The notes beneath the pieces are model-generated. The model was given only the letters and a program-made list of their open reading frames with translations, searched no databases and had not been told where the DNA came from. Below, piece by piece: positions 17,707 to 26,436 of a stretch of 46,809 nucleotides of DNA. The stretch is from Pseudomonadota bacterium (GTDB lineage Bacteria > Desulfobacterota > Desulfobulbia > Desulfobulbales > JAGXFP01), in NCBI GenBank assembly GCA_030673265.1, contig DAOVJK010000001.1:1-46809 (forward strand). The letters run 5' to 3'. The translations under genes and the position numbers were made by a program. The first letter of the stretch is position 1. Each line of letters starts with the position of its first letter.

Positions 17707-18128
17707 ACGGGGTTCTCAGTGGTATAGAATTCAAGAAATTAATAGAGATATTCCTGATAATTAAACAAGGCATGGTTTGTGCCGATATGTACTTCAATAA
17801 TTGTGCCAAGGGTTGGTTTACCCCCCCGAGATACAATTAAATCAGTTTGTCAGGTAGTTGTATCATAATTGAGCCTGAGAATAGCAACTTTAATTATGTA
17901 TTAGAAACAAGCTAAGTGGCCAACTTTAAACCAACTGGTCAAGATATGACCGCTACCTCCCGTGGTTTTTGGTGGATATCTCCGATAGCTGCTTGATAAA
18001 TGCAAATGCTGCTGACTAAAATCGTTTAATCTCGCAAAATGGTTTTACGGTTTATGCTTCGGAAAATGCAAAAAAAGGGGATCAGCCACTCGGCCAATCC
18101 CCTTTTCCTGAAACTATTTAGTGTTATA
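17707..18128. other. Intergenic region, terminator only
   Basis: About 420 bp between the split-Soret-like cytochrome gene and the HD-GYP gene. Apart from the terminator at 18069-18106 I see no conserved reading frame; the promoter of the HD-GYP gene should lie near 17720-17850. Confidence 0.4.
18069..18106 (-). terminator. Rho-independent terminator after the split-Soret-like cytochrome gene
   Basis: A 9-bp stem (AAAAGGGGA / TCCCCTTTT, arms 18073-18081 and 18098-18106) with the T-run TTTTTT on the minus strand, starting about 20 bp beyond the stop at 18129. Confidence 0.8.
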
Positions 18129-18941
18129 TTACGATTTCTTAGGCATCGGTGGTACTGGCACATTATCGCCATGACAATCGCTGCAGTTGAACTGGCCGGT
18201 GATACCAAATTCCTTGGCACAGGAAGTATCATGGCTGGATTCATACGTGCCGTCCTTCCAGTCGTTAAGTAATTCTACCAGCCGGTAGGCGGTACTGGCC
18301 GCAACCCTGGCACACCGATCCTTACGTTCGGCGCTCTTGAGTGGATGGCCGGAGCTTTTCATCCATTTGCCGACGGACAGGTGACATAGGGGCGAATCAC
18401 TGGTGGTCGTGATGATCTTGTCCTTGACCTTCGGGTTCGTGGGCATATAGACCGGCAGCGCGGTCTCGGAGTACCATTGCATAATATCGGCAGCAATCTG
18501 ATGGGCTTCAGGGGCCCCGGCAATTCGAGGGCCGATGATACAATTGGCGACAATGTTAGCGCCGGCAGGGGAACCACAGATCGTACCCCATCCTACTTGG
18601 CCGCCCTCAAGAAAAACGAAGGCATCGGCAGGAAAAGACTTGTAAGGTTCGCCAACTTTCTCACGTAACTGGCTGAAGACGCTATTGATAACTGCCGCAC
18701 CGCAGAATACGCGATACCACTCGTTATAGCAGATTTCCGCAGTCTTGGCGGGATCGAGTTTTTTATAAGGCCATGGCCATTTCTCGGTCGAGCCGCCGGT
18801 GGCTTCGGCCGATCTAATCAGACCGCCAAACTGGGCCAAAGCAGCACCAGCCGCCAGGGTCCCTGCTCCCACCAACATTTTTCTACGCGCCGATCCTTTG
18901 GCATCCAAATCTTCTTCTATACTTACCAACTTTTCATCCAT
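18129..18941 (-). CDS. Split-Soret-like cytochrome c / C_GCAxxG_C_C family protein, Tat-exported
   Basis: 270 residues. The N-terminus SARRKMLVGAGTLAAGAALA (near 17-36) is a twin-arginine signal, implying export of a folded, cofactor-loaded protein. The body carries the family's spaced cysteines: CYNEW, VFCGAA, GTICGSPAG, CIIG, then DSPLCH, CARVA and SCAKEF. One haem c motif, CSDCH, lies near the C-terminus. Split-Soret cytochromes of Desulfovibrio combine c-haems with a non-haem Fe-S centre; I can see only one CXXCH here, so haem number may differ. It is monocistronic, with TGTGG elements in its upstream region. The electron partner is unknown. Confidence 0.82.
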   Translation of the reverse strand: MDEKLVSIEEDLDAKGSARRKMLVGAGTLAAGAALAQFGGLIRSAEATGGSTEKWPWPYKKLDPAKTAEICYNEWYRVFCGAAVINSVFSQLREKVGEPYKSFPADAFVFLEGGQVGWGTICGSPAGANIVANCIIGPRIAGAPEAHQIAADIMQWYSETALPVYMPTNPKVKDKIITTTSDSPLCHLSVGKWMKSSGHPLKSAERKDRCARVAASTAYRLVELLNDWKDGTYESSHDTSCAKEFGITGQFNCSDCHGDNVPVPPMPKKS

Positions 18942-19391
18942 GATTTTCCTCTTGTTTTTGCCGCATTTAGCGATTTGTTCACAATTAGATTTTACCTGAA
19001 TTGTGAAAAGGATTAATGGAACAATGTGGTATATTTAACACAAGAGATGGGACTTATTAATGTGGCATGTTATCGCACCATTTTACCAGTGCCTTAGCAA
19101 AAAATTAAAAAGTCCGGTTTTTTGGACAAAGTACCGACTTGAATAATGCTTTTTCCGTGAAAACCTTTGGTTAGCTGGGCCAGAAGAAGCCACACCATTC
19201 TGATTAGATGCCAGGTGAAAACATTCTTTCGTAAAATTTGAAAGACTTATTTCTGTTTTATATTTGAAAGTTATTGGGGATTACAGCCTTGAAAAACTAT
19301 ATTATAGTGTAGAATTCTGATCTTTTAAATTAGCATGCTTCAGCGAATGTAACTGGTATCGGTTGTAGTTGGCGGCTCTTGGAGAAACTTA
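18942..19391. promoter_or_regulatory. Divergent regulatory region with TGTGG elements
   Basis: 450 bp between the divergent cytochrome gene and the 738-residue protein gene. TGTGGTAT occurs at 19025-19032 within the imperfect dyad GTGGTATATTTAACAC, and TGTGGCATGTTATCGCACCA begins at about 19061. Both lie 85-140 bp before the cytochrome start. TGTGGTAT recurs upstream of the beta-propeller gene and the second FtsX-type permease. No coding sequence is seen. Confidence 0.4.
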
Positions 19392-21608
19392 ATGGATAAT
19401 ATCTTTCAACTTGATGAATCGGCCCGGCAGCTTTTTAGCGAGTTTGACGGTATAGACAGCTCTGATCGAGCCAGTGAAGACATCTCGACCGGGATATTAA
19501 AGTCTCTTGATCAAGAAGAAAAGGCCCTTGATTATTATCGTCTGTTGCTGGCCCAGGCAACTTGTCTTTTTGCCGAAGTACTCGTCAACAGCAGTTTTGT
19601 CGCTCTCAAGGAAGAGAATGACGAAAAGATCAGACTGTTTGTTAGTTTCCTGAAGAGAATCTCTAAAGCTCCTAAATTTGACGGCAAGATATTCTGTCGC
19701 CTTCGCGGACAGCAGTGTCCATCTAATAAAGGTGGTTCGGAGACATATGATTATGAGCTGTCATTTGGAAATTTTCTTTTAGATTTTCAAGTTGCGCAGG
19801 TAATTGAGGAAAGGGAAGGCAAAAAAGGTAAGGCCATTTACGTAAAGCTGATGGAGGCATTTAAGGCCATGAGCGTTATGGACATCTTCAATTTCTCCAT
19901 AGATTTGGGAGCTGGTACGGAAGAAGAGTACTTAAAGGTAGAAAACACCTTCCGACATCTGGCTCATTTTTATGCAATGAAGGATGGTGATGACCGTGTC
20001 GTAGTCCAAGACGAATATGACCAGCCTAGCATTAACTTAACGCTCCTTTCAACCACCAATAATGTAAATACCACTGCACTCCAGAATCTGGTTAAGAAAA
20101 TCAAGCCCATGATCCTGGATCCAAATGCTGGTAATAAATTAAACCGTTTTGCTACAGTTTACGACGTAATCCTGGCTTCTAAAAATTATCGCGAACAGCT
20201 CAAAAAAATGCCGATCGAGGTTAATAATGTTCAGTGGCTAACCCAAAAACTGCAAACTAATCCTGAACAGGCTGCAAAAGCTGTCCAGGTATCTCGTTTA
20301 GTTTTGGCCAAATATGGCAGCAATCCCAAAATGGCATCTGAGGTGATGTCAAGTATTAATAGTGAAGGATACAGCGATATTCGCACTGATGTTATGGGCA
20401 AACGCCTGTCTCTGGCAACAAATTTCATCAACCTTACCGAGGAAAGTACCGATAAAGTAGTCCTGCAGAATGATGCCCTTGAAAACATAGAGCACGGTCT
20501 GGAGCAATTGTCAGACGAAATATTTGACAATATTTCCATTGAGAACGACGAAGTCAGCAGTGTTGATGAAGAGGGCCAAAAAACCAAATGGTCTATTCAT
20601 GAAAAGATCCTTGGCTTGCTAAGTTTTTTCAAGCAAAGGTCCACTACCAAGAAAAAGATCAAGGACATCACAAACAAAGATGTCAAATTTGATGCTGAAG
20701 ATTATTCTGTTATTGCCAAAAATTTCAAAATCACAGAACTGGAAGCCTCTCATCTCATAGATTTATTGCGAGCATGCTTTGATGATAATGGTCGTTTCCG
20801 GCGGATCTTTTTTGAAAAAAACATCTCAGAATTTGTTCAATATGAGAGCAAAGTTTTTGAATTTCTATGGCATTATCTAAAAGAGCTGGCAACGAGACAG
20901 GATCGGGTCTCATTTCTTAACGCCTTGCAACTCCTTGTTGCCAAACTAAAAAGACCACAGGATGCGCTTAAGATCCTTACCACTGACATCTTTAATCGTT
21001 CGTCGGCTATAAACTTTTCCGATAGAAATGGTCTTATCCTGGCCACAATTCTTCTCCGTTATAAAAACAAGGAGGAACGCAGTAACGTTGAGCAGACTCC
21101 AGAGGAAGTTCTCCTCGTTCGTAAAGGGCTTAATGAGGAGATGGTTAAGGTAGTTGTGGATTTCTTAGAGAAAAACCAGGAATATGTTATTCAAAAAGTC
21201 AGGAATATCACGAGGCTTCTGTTTGCATCATCCACCCAAGAAACTGATAAAGATGGGGAGATGCAACCACGTTTTCTGTTATATTTGCTGCGTGAATTGA
21301 CTGTTTTTCTCGCCTTGATCGGCAGTGATTCAAGTCGAGCGATCATCTATGGTCTGGTTAAGGAATTTGGCAACCCAGATTCATCGTACTATCAGAATAT
21401 GAAAGACAAAGAAAATCTGCGCTACTCATTACTGCTTTTACAAGTCGCAACCCGGGCCATAAAGAGATTTAATGACCCGCAATCTGATGCCATATTGGAT
21501 GAAATCGCTCAAAATGCTGGCTCGTTTGTTAACTTATTTGACGACCCAACCCATCTTCAGAACGTAGAAAGAGTGATGTCGAGAATTAACAATAAATATG
21601 GGGCTTAG
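19392..21608 (+). CDS. Unknown 738-residue helical cytoplasmic protein
   Basis: I do not recognise a family. The protein has no signal peptide or membrane segment, is rich in charged and Leu/Ile/Phe residues and looks almost wholly alpha-helical, with HEAT/TPR-like spacing in the C-terminal half. An acidic stretch (SDEIFDNISIENDEVSSVDE) near residue 375 is followed by a basic linker (KQRSTTKKKIKDITNKD) near 415, suggesting two halves. A Cys pair lies in CRLRGQQC near 102. GGAG lies 9 bases before the ATG. It is flanked by a divergent cytochrome gene and a decayed transposase. Its base composition looks more A/T-rich than the housekeeping genes, compatible with acquisition. No function is proposed. 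Confidence 0.75.
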   Translation: MDNIFQLDESARQLFSEFDGIDSSDRASEDISTGILKSLDQEEKALDYYRLLLAQATCLFAEVLVNSSFVALKEENDEKIRLFVSFLKRISKAPKFDGKIFCRLRGQQCPSNKGGSETYDYELSFGNFLLDFQVAQVIEEREGKKGKAIYVKLMEAFKAMSVMDIFNFSIDLGAGTEEEYLKVENTFRHLAHFYAMKDGDDRVVVQDEYDQPSINLTLLSTTNNVNTTALQNLVKKIKPMILDPNAGNKLNRFATVYDVILASKNYREQLKKMPIEVNNVQWLTQKLQTNPEQAAKAVQVSRLVLAKYGSNPKMASEVMSSINSEGYSDIRTDVMGKRLSLATNFINLTEESTDKVVLQNDALENIEHGLEQLSDEIFDNISIENDEVSSVDEEGQKTKWSIHEKILGLLSFFKQRSTTKKKIKDITNKDVKFDAEDYSVIAKNFKITELEASHLIDLLRACFDDNGRFRRIFFEKNISEFVQYESKVFEFLWHYLKELATRQDRVSFLNALQLLVAKLKRPQDALKILTTDIFNRSSAINFSDRNGLILATILLRYKNKEERSNVEQTPEEVLLVRKGLNEEMVKVVVDFLEKNQEYVIQKVRNITRLLFASSTQETDKDGEMQPRFLLYLLRELTVFLALIGSDSSRAIIYGLVKEFGNPDSSYYQNMKDKENLRYSLLLLQVATRAIKRFNDPQSDAILDEIAQNAGSFVNLFDDPTHLQNVERVMSRINNKYGA

Positions 21609-22275
21609 GGAGCAAAAAGCATAAAAACGTGCAACACCTAATCCCATTTAAAAGTAGTTAGCAAAAGTGTAGTTAAATTTCAGAGAAATTCTTTGTTTTT
21701 TTGCCACGGATTTTACTGCCGCTGACACTGCCCAGTTGATCTCAACAAATTACTCAAGCGCATTGTTCAGAAATGTGGAAACCAAGCTCTCTTTAAAGGC
21801 GGGGAGTAGAACTTGATGAATCCTACTTGGGCACACGGCAAAAGAGGTTGCTGCTGAAATCGTCCCTAATGGATCAAAAGCCCCTCTGGTCAAAGTGATC
21901 AGAGATCATGTCTCTGCCGAAAGTGTTATTTACACTGACGGTTGGCCTGACTACAACGGCTTAGTTGATGGCGGTTATTCGACACACCTTAGGGGGGGGG
22001 CATCATGATAGCAATGAATTTTCTACTGGCAACCGACATATTAATGGCATAGAACCATTTTGAAGCTATGCCATTAATATGTCGGTTCTCGAAATTTAAT
22101 GGAGTCTCGAGAAGAATTTTTTTCTGCACTAAAAAGCGACCGAATTTCGTTTCAATCACCGCTCAAAAAAATTTCATAAAATCTTGTTAACAATGCTTAG
22201 AAAACAATCACTTCCTTAATTTTGCTTCCTAAGCCGCAAATGTATACTCAATTAGAAATTTAGCCCGCTATTGCT
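21609..22275 (+). pseudogene. Decayed IS1595-family (ISXO2-like) transposase
   Basis: A transposase remnant lies in this gap, broken by several frameshifts and stops. Recognisable pieces in order are VELDESYLG (21806-21832; usual E-V/L-DESYFG motif), VIYTDGWPDYNGLVDGGY (about 21927-21980; usual VYTDGWxxYxGL), NEFSTGNRHINGIEPF (about 22013-22060; usual HINGIESFW) and EFRFNHR near 22142-22162. Pieces upstream of 21800 may be the N-terminus. No terminal inverted repeats or target duplication could be set. A 22-bp inverted duplication is inside the remnant. Confidence 0.75.
22031..22087. repeat. Perfect 22-bp inverted repeat in the transposase remnant
   Basis: Arms 22031-22052 and 22066-22087 are exact reverse complements, separated by 13 bases. 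The left arm encodes the conserved NRHINGIE segment of the transposase; the right arm replaces the bases after SYA, so it appears to be an inverted copy of the left arm. Confidence 0.85.
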
Positions 22276-23118
22276 CTAAAAATGAATATGCTTAACCATA
22301 CTAATTATAATTGAAACTACCAACATTGAGCCGGTAACAACTACAAAGATGCCAAATACCGTTGACAACCTTTTCAGCCAGGCTTCAGGAGCGCGGCATT
22401 GCGTCAACTTGTCGAGATCGCCTGAGGCCATCAGTTGATCATACTCTCTAGGCCGTTCATGCTTCAGCTCATCAACGGTAATCGATCCAACAAAAATCAC
22501 CGGGTCTAAAGGAAATTTGTCTGGACGCAAATGGGTGTTATAGAAATGAATAGTGAAAATAAAGCCTGACGCAAGCAACGCTTCATCACTGTGAATAATC
22601 GTGGCAATGTTTAACCCCCATCCCGGTAGGAACTTCGAAAAAATCTCGGGAAACCATAGGGCCAGACCAGAGGAACCGATTACTGCAATACCCCAGAATA
22701 CCGCCATGAAATCGAACTTCTCCCAGTAGGTCCAATGCCCGTAATATGGGCGTGGTCCGCCAAAAAACCATTTAAACGTGGCAATCATCTCCTTTAAATC
22801 ATTTAAATTCGGCACGAGCCCTTCAGCATCGAAGATAAAGCCGAGTAATGATTTTCCCGATTCCTTCCATTTTGTATACAGTAATATCATGGTCAGGAAA
22901 AAATAGAAGAATGTAACAATGGCAAAGAAACGGTGTAAAGCCCCAAGGACCGTGAAACCGCCGGTCATGAAAGCAATCCATTGCGCCCAGTCTTCCATGG
23001 CAAATTTGAGAGCCATTCCGGTTACCGCCAAGGTAAGAAAACTAACGATAACTAAAAGATGGGTCAAGCGTTGAAAAACTGAAAATCTTTCTATATAGAG
23101 TGGTTCGCATTTATGCAT
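22276..23118 (-). CDS. Membrane cytochrome b subunit (formate dehydrogenase-gamma / b561-like)
   Basis: From ATG 23118 (AAGGA 10 bases upstream; the longer frame starts at TTG) this is 280 residues. It has about four main helices plus a C-terminal one, with candidate haem b ligands in RLTHLLVIVSF, ALHRFFAIVTF, IIHSDEALLASG and FTIHFYNTHLRPDKFP. The last motif, with the His-rich turn, is typical of the FdnI/DUF4405-like cytochrome b group that passes electrons between menaquinol and periplasmic cytochromes. The 11-haem cytochrome gene is 63 bp upstream on the same strand, so the two likely form a quinol-cytochrome c oxidoreductase module. No iron-sulfur or molybdopterin subunit is nearby. Confidence 0.85.
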   Translation of the reverse strand: MHKCEPLYIERFSVFQRLTHLLVIVSFLTLAVTGMALKFAMEDWAQWIAFMTGGFTVLGALHRFFAIVTFFYFFLTMILLYTKWKESGKSLLGFIFDAEGLVPNLNDLKEMIATFKWFFGGPRPYYGHWTYWEKFDFMAVFWGIAVIGSSGLALWFPEIFSKFLPGWGLNIATIIHSDEALLASGFIFTIHFYNTHLRPDKFPLDPVIFVGSITVDELKHERPREYDQLMASGDLDKLTQCRAPEAWLKRLSTVFGIFVVVTGSMLVVSIIISMVKHIHF

Positions 23119-23181
23119 TTTGGTCGATCCTTCCTTATGGGTTCTTAATCTGATCAATCCGAAATTTAATTAGTCCTTGTC

Positions 23182-24423
23182 TTATTTCTTGGCCGTAATT
23201 TCTTTAAATTTTTCAATTAGTGCTCGAGGTACCCATAGAATGGTGTGCAAGCCAAAGAAAGCAAAGGTGCCGACCAGCAGTCCGGTCATAGCCCAGAAAG
23301 TATAGAAAAGATATGGATATTTTTCGCGGTCGTTATGGGTCGCATGGGTAAGATAAGTGGTAAAGCTTTGATTGGCATTTGGGTGACACTTGGCACAGGT
23401 CTCAACAATATTTACTGCATTAATCATAGATTTTTCACTTTTTATCGGCATGATATTATGTGAGCCGTGGCAGTCAGAACATTTGGCCGTTTTCTCTCCG
23501 CCCCAGAGCATGGAAGCCCGGCCATGATAAGTCTCTAAATAGGTCTCCGACTCATGTGCATGGCAGTTACCGCATTGATCGGCAATGATCAGGCGGAAAT
23601 CCTTGCGGTCCACCTGGGCTATGGTATGTGAATTATGGCAATCTATACAGATGGGCCGCTTCTTGTCGGTAGTGGAATCGGGATTACCGTGCACCGATAG
23701 TTTGAACTGATCCACAATCCCGACATGACACTGGTTGCATGTATCAACAATATTATCCCGGTTTACTGTCGAGTCCGGGTTACTGGCCTTCTGGACGTTA
23801 TGGGCCGTATGGCAGCTGGTACAAACGGCAGTGACAATCAAGCCATCTACAAAAAGTCCCTTCCCGTGGATGGACATTGAATAATTTTCAATAATATTAT
23901 GCTGGTTCAGATCATGGCTCTTTGTCATTTCCGTGCCTTCACGATGACAGCGACCACAGGTGAAGGGGATGTTCAAAGGGTAGGTCGAGGCCTCTTTATT
24001 GGTCGGCGGCAGGATGTTATGCTTGGTGTGGCAGTCTTTACACCTTGGGGCCATTTTGTCATTATGATCTGAAATAGAAAGTCCGTGCGCACTGTTTTGG
24101 TATATTTCACCAATTTCGTCATGACAATTTTCACAGTTGACGGGGGACATGGGGAAAGGATGTTCATCGCCTGCCACATCGGCCTCTTCATGACAAGAGA
24201 CGCAACCATTGTCCGCATGGATGGTCCCTTTAAAAATTTCAATGTCCATAAAAAGGCTGACTGTTTCACCATTCTTTTCGGTGGTCAAATCTTCATCGCT
24301 GTGGCACTCAATACATTCATCGTTGGTCAGAGCCAATGAATTGCCTGGCAGAAGAAAAGAGACTGCGAATAATGCAAAAAAGAACAGTACGATTCTTGAA
24401 AGATATTTCGTGATATTGTCCAT
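23182..24423 (-). CDS. Membrane-anchored undecahaem cytochrome c
   Basis: From ATG 24423 (GAGGGG directly upstream) 413 residues. After an N-terminal signal/anchor (RIVLFFFALFAVSFLLP) there are eleven CXXCH motifs, in order CIECH, CVSCH, CENCH, CKDCH, CGRCH, CTSCH, CNQCH, CIDCH, CGNCH, CSDCH and CAKCH. Many are followed within a few residues by HN or H, as in doubled CXXCH or cytochrome c3-type folds with bis-His haems. One C-terminal transmembrane helix (FYTFWAMTGLLVGTFAFFG) and a basic tail anchor it. Downstream lies the cytochrome b gene. Probable role: periplasmic electron relay from or to the menaquinone pool; terminal acceptor unknown. Confidence 0.92.
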   Translation of the reverse strand: MDNITKYLSRIVLFFFALFAVSFLLPGNSLALTNDECIECHSDEDLTTEKNGETVSLFMDIEIFKGTIHADNGCVSCHEEADVAGDEHPFPMSPVNCENCHDEIGEIYQNSAHGLSISDHNDKMAPRCKDCHTKHNILPPTNKEASTYPLNIPFTCGRCHREGTEMTKSHDLNQHNIIENYSMSIHGKGLFVDGLIVTAVCTSCHTAHNVQKASNPDSTVNRDNIVDTCNQCHVGIVDQFKLSVHGNPDSTTDKKRPICIDCHNSHTIAQVDRKDFRLIIADQCGNCHAHESETYLETYHGRASMLWGGEKTAKCSDCHGSHNIMPIKSEKSMINAVNIVETCAKCHPNANQSFTTYLTHATHNDREKYPYLFYTFWAMTGLLVGTFAFFGLHTILWVPRALIEKFKEITAKK

Positions 24424-24553
24424 AAACCCCTCTTGTTTTCGATAAAACATGAATTCTGGATAACGGTTCGGAAAAGTCTTATATCTCTTGATATAATAAA
24501 TGAATGCCCATTCAGTGAAGTACTTTTGCTAAATAATCAATAAATTGTCAATT

Positions 24554-24591
24554 AAAAAAAGCGGGTAGTTAAATTATCTACCCACTTTTTT
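24554..24591 (-). terminator. Rho-independent terminator ending the NosL/ABC operon
   Basis: Stem GGGTAG/CTACCC (24563-24568 with 24578-24583) extended by A/T pairs on both sides, loop of 9, T-run on both strands. It lies about 60 bp past the stop of the Cys-rich membrane protein gene. Confidence 0.75.
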
Positions 24592-24650
24592 AAAAACCTA
24601 AGCATAAAATGTATGATTAAAAAACAAGGGTCATAAAAATCAAAAAAGGC

Positions 24651-25688
24651 TCAGTTTTCGCCGCCAGTGATCATATAGAGGAGATAATGATACGAGGAAA
24701 GGACGGCAAGGATGGTCAACAGGATTAGAGACATATCGACCGCTATCTTACGGTAGTGTCTGACCGGAGTAACCAGATCAGAACGGCGGCCCAAAACTTC
24801 AGTCAGCGCCGTTGAAATCCCGAAAAAAGTCCCGCAGATCAAAGTACAATAGATCGCCAGCCCGATGTAACTGTATTCCGGCTTAATAATACAGAAAGGG
24901 CAGCGATGAAAAGGCATGGCATAGATATATGATGAGATAACCGAGGTGATCACCGCCAGGGCCAAGCCAAAAAACCATAACCAGCCCGTCGCATAAAGAA
25001 AAGAGAGGCTGCTCTGCACCCTTTTCCCCGACAATTTCAATCTCGGTATCCGGTTATTCATCAGCAGGGCAAGACCGAGCAGAACCGCGATGGTTCCGTA
25101 ATAGAGCCAAAGCATGATGGTTTGGGGCAGGCTGCCCAACAGATTGCCCCCCTCCCCCGCCGCATCACTGAACACCACAGCACAGCAAGAGGTTATTATG
25201 TCAGGATCAAGATTGGCGATATAAAGGGTCTGGAAAATAATATCAGCCAGGATGAAGGGGATCAGGAGCAACAGGTAGAGATATTTAATTCTGACCAGAG
25301 GGTAGACCTCGGAGCGGATATCTATTTGATGTAGGAGTATCCAGAAACCGTAGAGGAAAAAACCAGCCAGTTTGAGATAGAGGGTCGGCAAACCGAATTC
25401 ATTGGCCAACAGGGAACCGGTAGCGCACATCGCCCCGGCTATCACCTGACTGTAGCTGTCTGCCGCCAGGATAAAAAGCAGGAGGCTTAATCCTTGGACT
25501 GCCAAGGCAAATTCGATCAGGGTCGAAGCCAGCCAGGTCTCGTTTTCGAGACTGATCTGGAGATTGCTGTCGCTGGCCTGGTTCCAGTAGCGAAGAACCC
25601 GCACCCCGGTCCGGGCCGCGTTGGCTATCAGAAAGAGGACGACAATACTGCACAGAACCAGGCTGAGACTCCAGGCGCTAAGAAACAT
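24651..25688 (-). CDS. Polytopic membrane protein with conserved Cys motifs, NosL-cluster type
   Basis: 345 residues, about eight hydrophobic helices. Cysteines sit at places suggesting redox or metal chemistry at the periplasmic face: C88 in AGAMCATG, the C168-C169 pair in DIITSCCAVVF, and C263-C266 in MPFHRCPFC with H261 beside it. CPFC resembles the redox motif of VKOR/DsbB-like proteins, but I cannot assign that fold. I recall similar uncharacterised proteins next to nosL and ABC exporter genes in other Desulfobacterota. It is the last gene of the operon, its start overlapping the end of the ATPase gene by 11 bp. Inferred role: thiol or metal handling during maturation of an exported metalloprotein. 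Confidence 0.75.
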   Translation of the reverse strand: MFLSAWSLSLVLCSIVVLFLIANAARTGVRVLRYWNQASDSNLQISLENETWLASTLIEFALAVQGLSLLLFILAADSYSQVIAGAMCATGSLLANEFGLPTLYLKLAGFFLYGFWILLHQIDIRSEVYPLVRIKYLYLLLLIPFILADIIFQTLYIANLDPDIITSCCAVVFSDAAGEGGNLLGSLPQTIMLWLYYGTIAVLLGLALLMNNRIPRLKLSGKRVQSSLSFLYATGWLWFFGLALAVITSVISSYIYAMPFHRCPFCIIKPEYSYIGLAIYCTLICGTFFGISTALTEVLGRRSDLVTPVRHYRKIAVDMSLILLTILAVLSSYHYLLYMITGGEN

Positions 25689-26355
25689 CTACCCTGCCAT
25701 CCGTGACGTCTATTATTCGGTCTATTTCGGGCTTTTCGGTGACCAGCGGATCGTGGGAGGCAATAATAATGGTCTTGCCGGTTTTTTTCAGATCGACCAT
25801 TATCTGCAAAAACTCCTTACTGAGCTTTGTGTCTAGATGGGCGGTGGGTTCATCTGCGAGGATGATGGGCTGATCGTTGATCAGGGCGCGGGCAATCGCC
25901 ACCCTCTGCAATTCGCCGCCTGAGATCTGCCCGGCTGGGAAGTTTTGCCGATGACTGATACCGAGCCGCTCGATTAAAACCTTGGCCCGCATGCGTCTTT
26001 CTTCGGGTGAAACCCCGAGAGGTAAAAGCGGTAAAGAGATATTCTCCTGCACGGTCAGGTCGGGCAGGATATTGAATTGCTGGAAGATAAAGCCGATGGT
26101 CTGGCGGCGATGGATAGTCATGAACCGGTCCGGTAGGCGGGACAGCTGTTTGCCGGCCACGGTGGCCCGGCCACTGGTCGGCGGCAATATGCAACCAATT
26201 ATCGATAACAGGGTTGACTTACCGGAACCACTGGCCCCGCGCAGACAGACCATACTGTTCGCCTCTATAACCAGATCGACATCATAAAGGGCCTGAACCT
26301 CGTTGGGCTGGCCTTGATTATATATTTTATTGACGGACTCCAGTTCGATCATCAT
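25678..26355 (-). CDS. ABC transporter ATP-binding protein, LolD/MacB type (ATPase 2)
   Basis: From ATG 26355 (two ATG codons in tandem; the longer frame starts at TTG) 225 residues. Walker A RGASGSGKSTLLS, Q-loop FIFQQFNILPDLTV, signature ISGGELQRVAIARAL, Walker B IILADEPTAHLD and the H-loop ASHDP are all intact. The sequence type groups with LolD, MacB and FtsE ATPases that drive mechanotransmission rather than classical transport. Its partner is the FtsX-type permease encoded about 80 bp upstream, and the end overlaps the Cys-rich membrane protein gene. Confidence 0.9.
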   Translation of the reverse strand: MMIELESVNKIYNQGQPNEVQALYDVDLVIEANSMVCLRGASGSGKSTLLSIIGCILPPTSGRATVAGKQLSRLPDRFMTIHRRQTIGFIFQQFNILPDLTVQENISLPLLPLGVSPEERRMRAKVLIERLGISHRQNFPAGQISGGELQRVAIARALINDQPIILADEPTAHLDTKLSKEFLQIMVDLKKTGKTIIIASHDPLVTEKPEIDRIIDVTDGRVDVS

Positions 26356-26436
26356 AGCTTGTCTTATGGTCTCGTAAAAAGTACCCAAAGGGCTTTGTAG
26401 TATAGAGATGGCTTAGTAGCTATCTGCGAAGCCATC

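Noticed and set aside
17603..17836. 77-codon minus-strand frame at the start of the HD-GYP gene
   Set aside because: It lies largely in the shadow of the HD-GYP gene and shows no domain.
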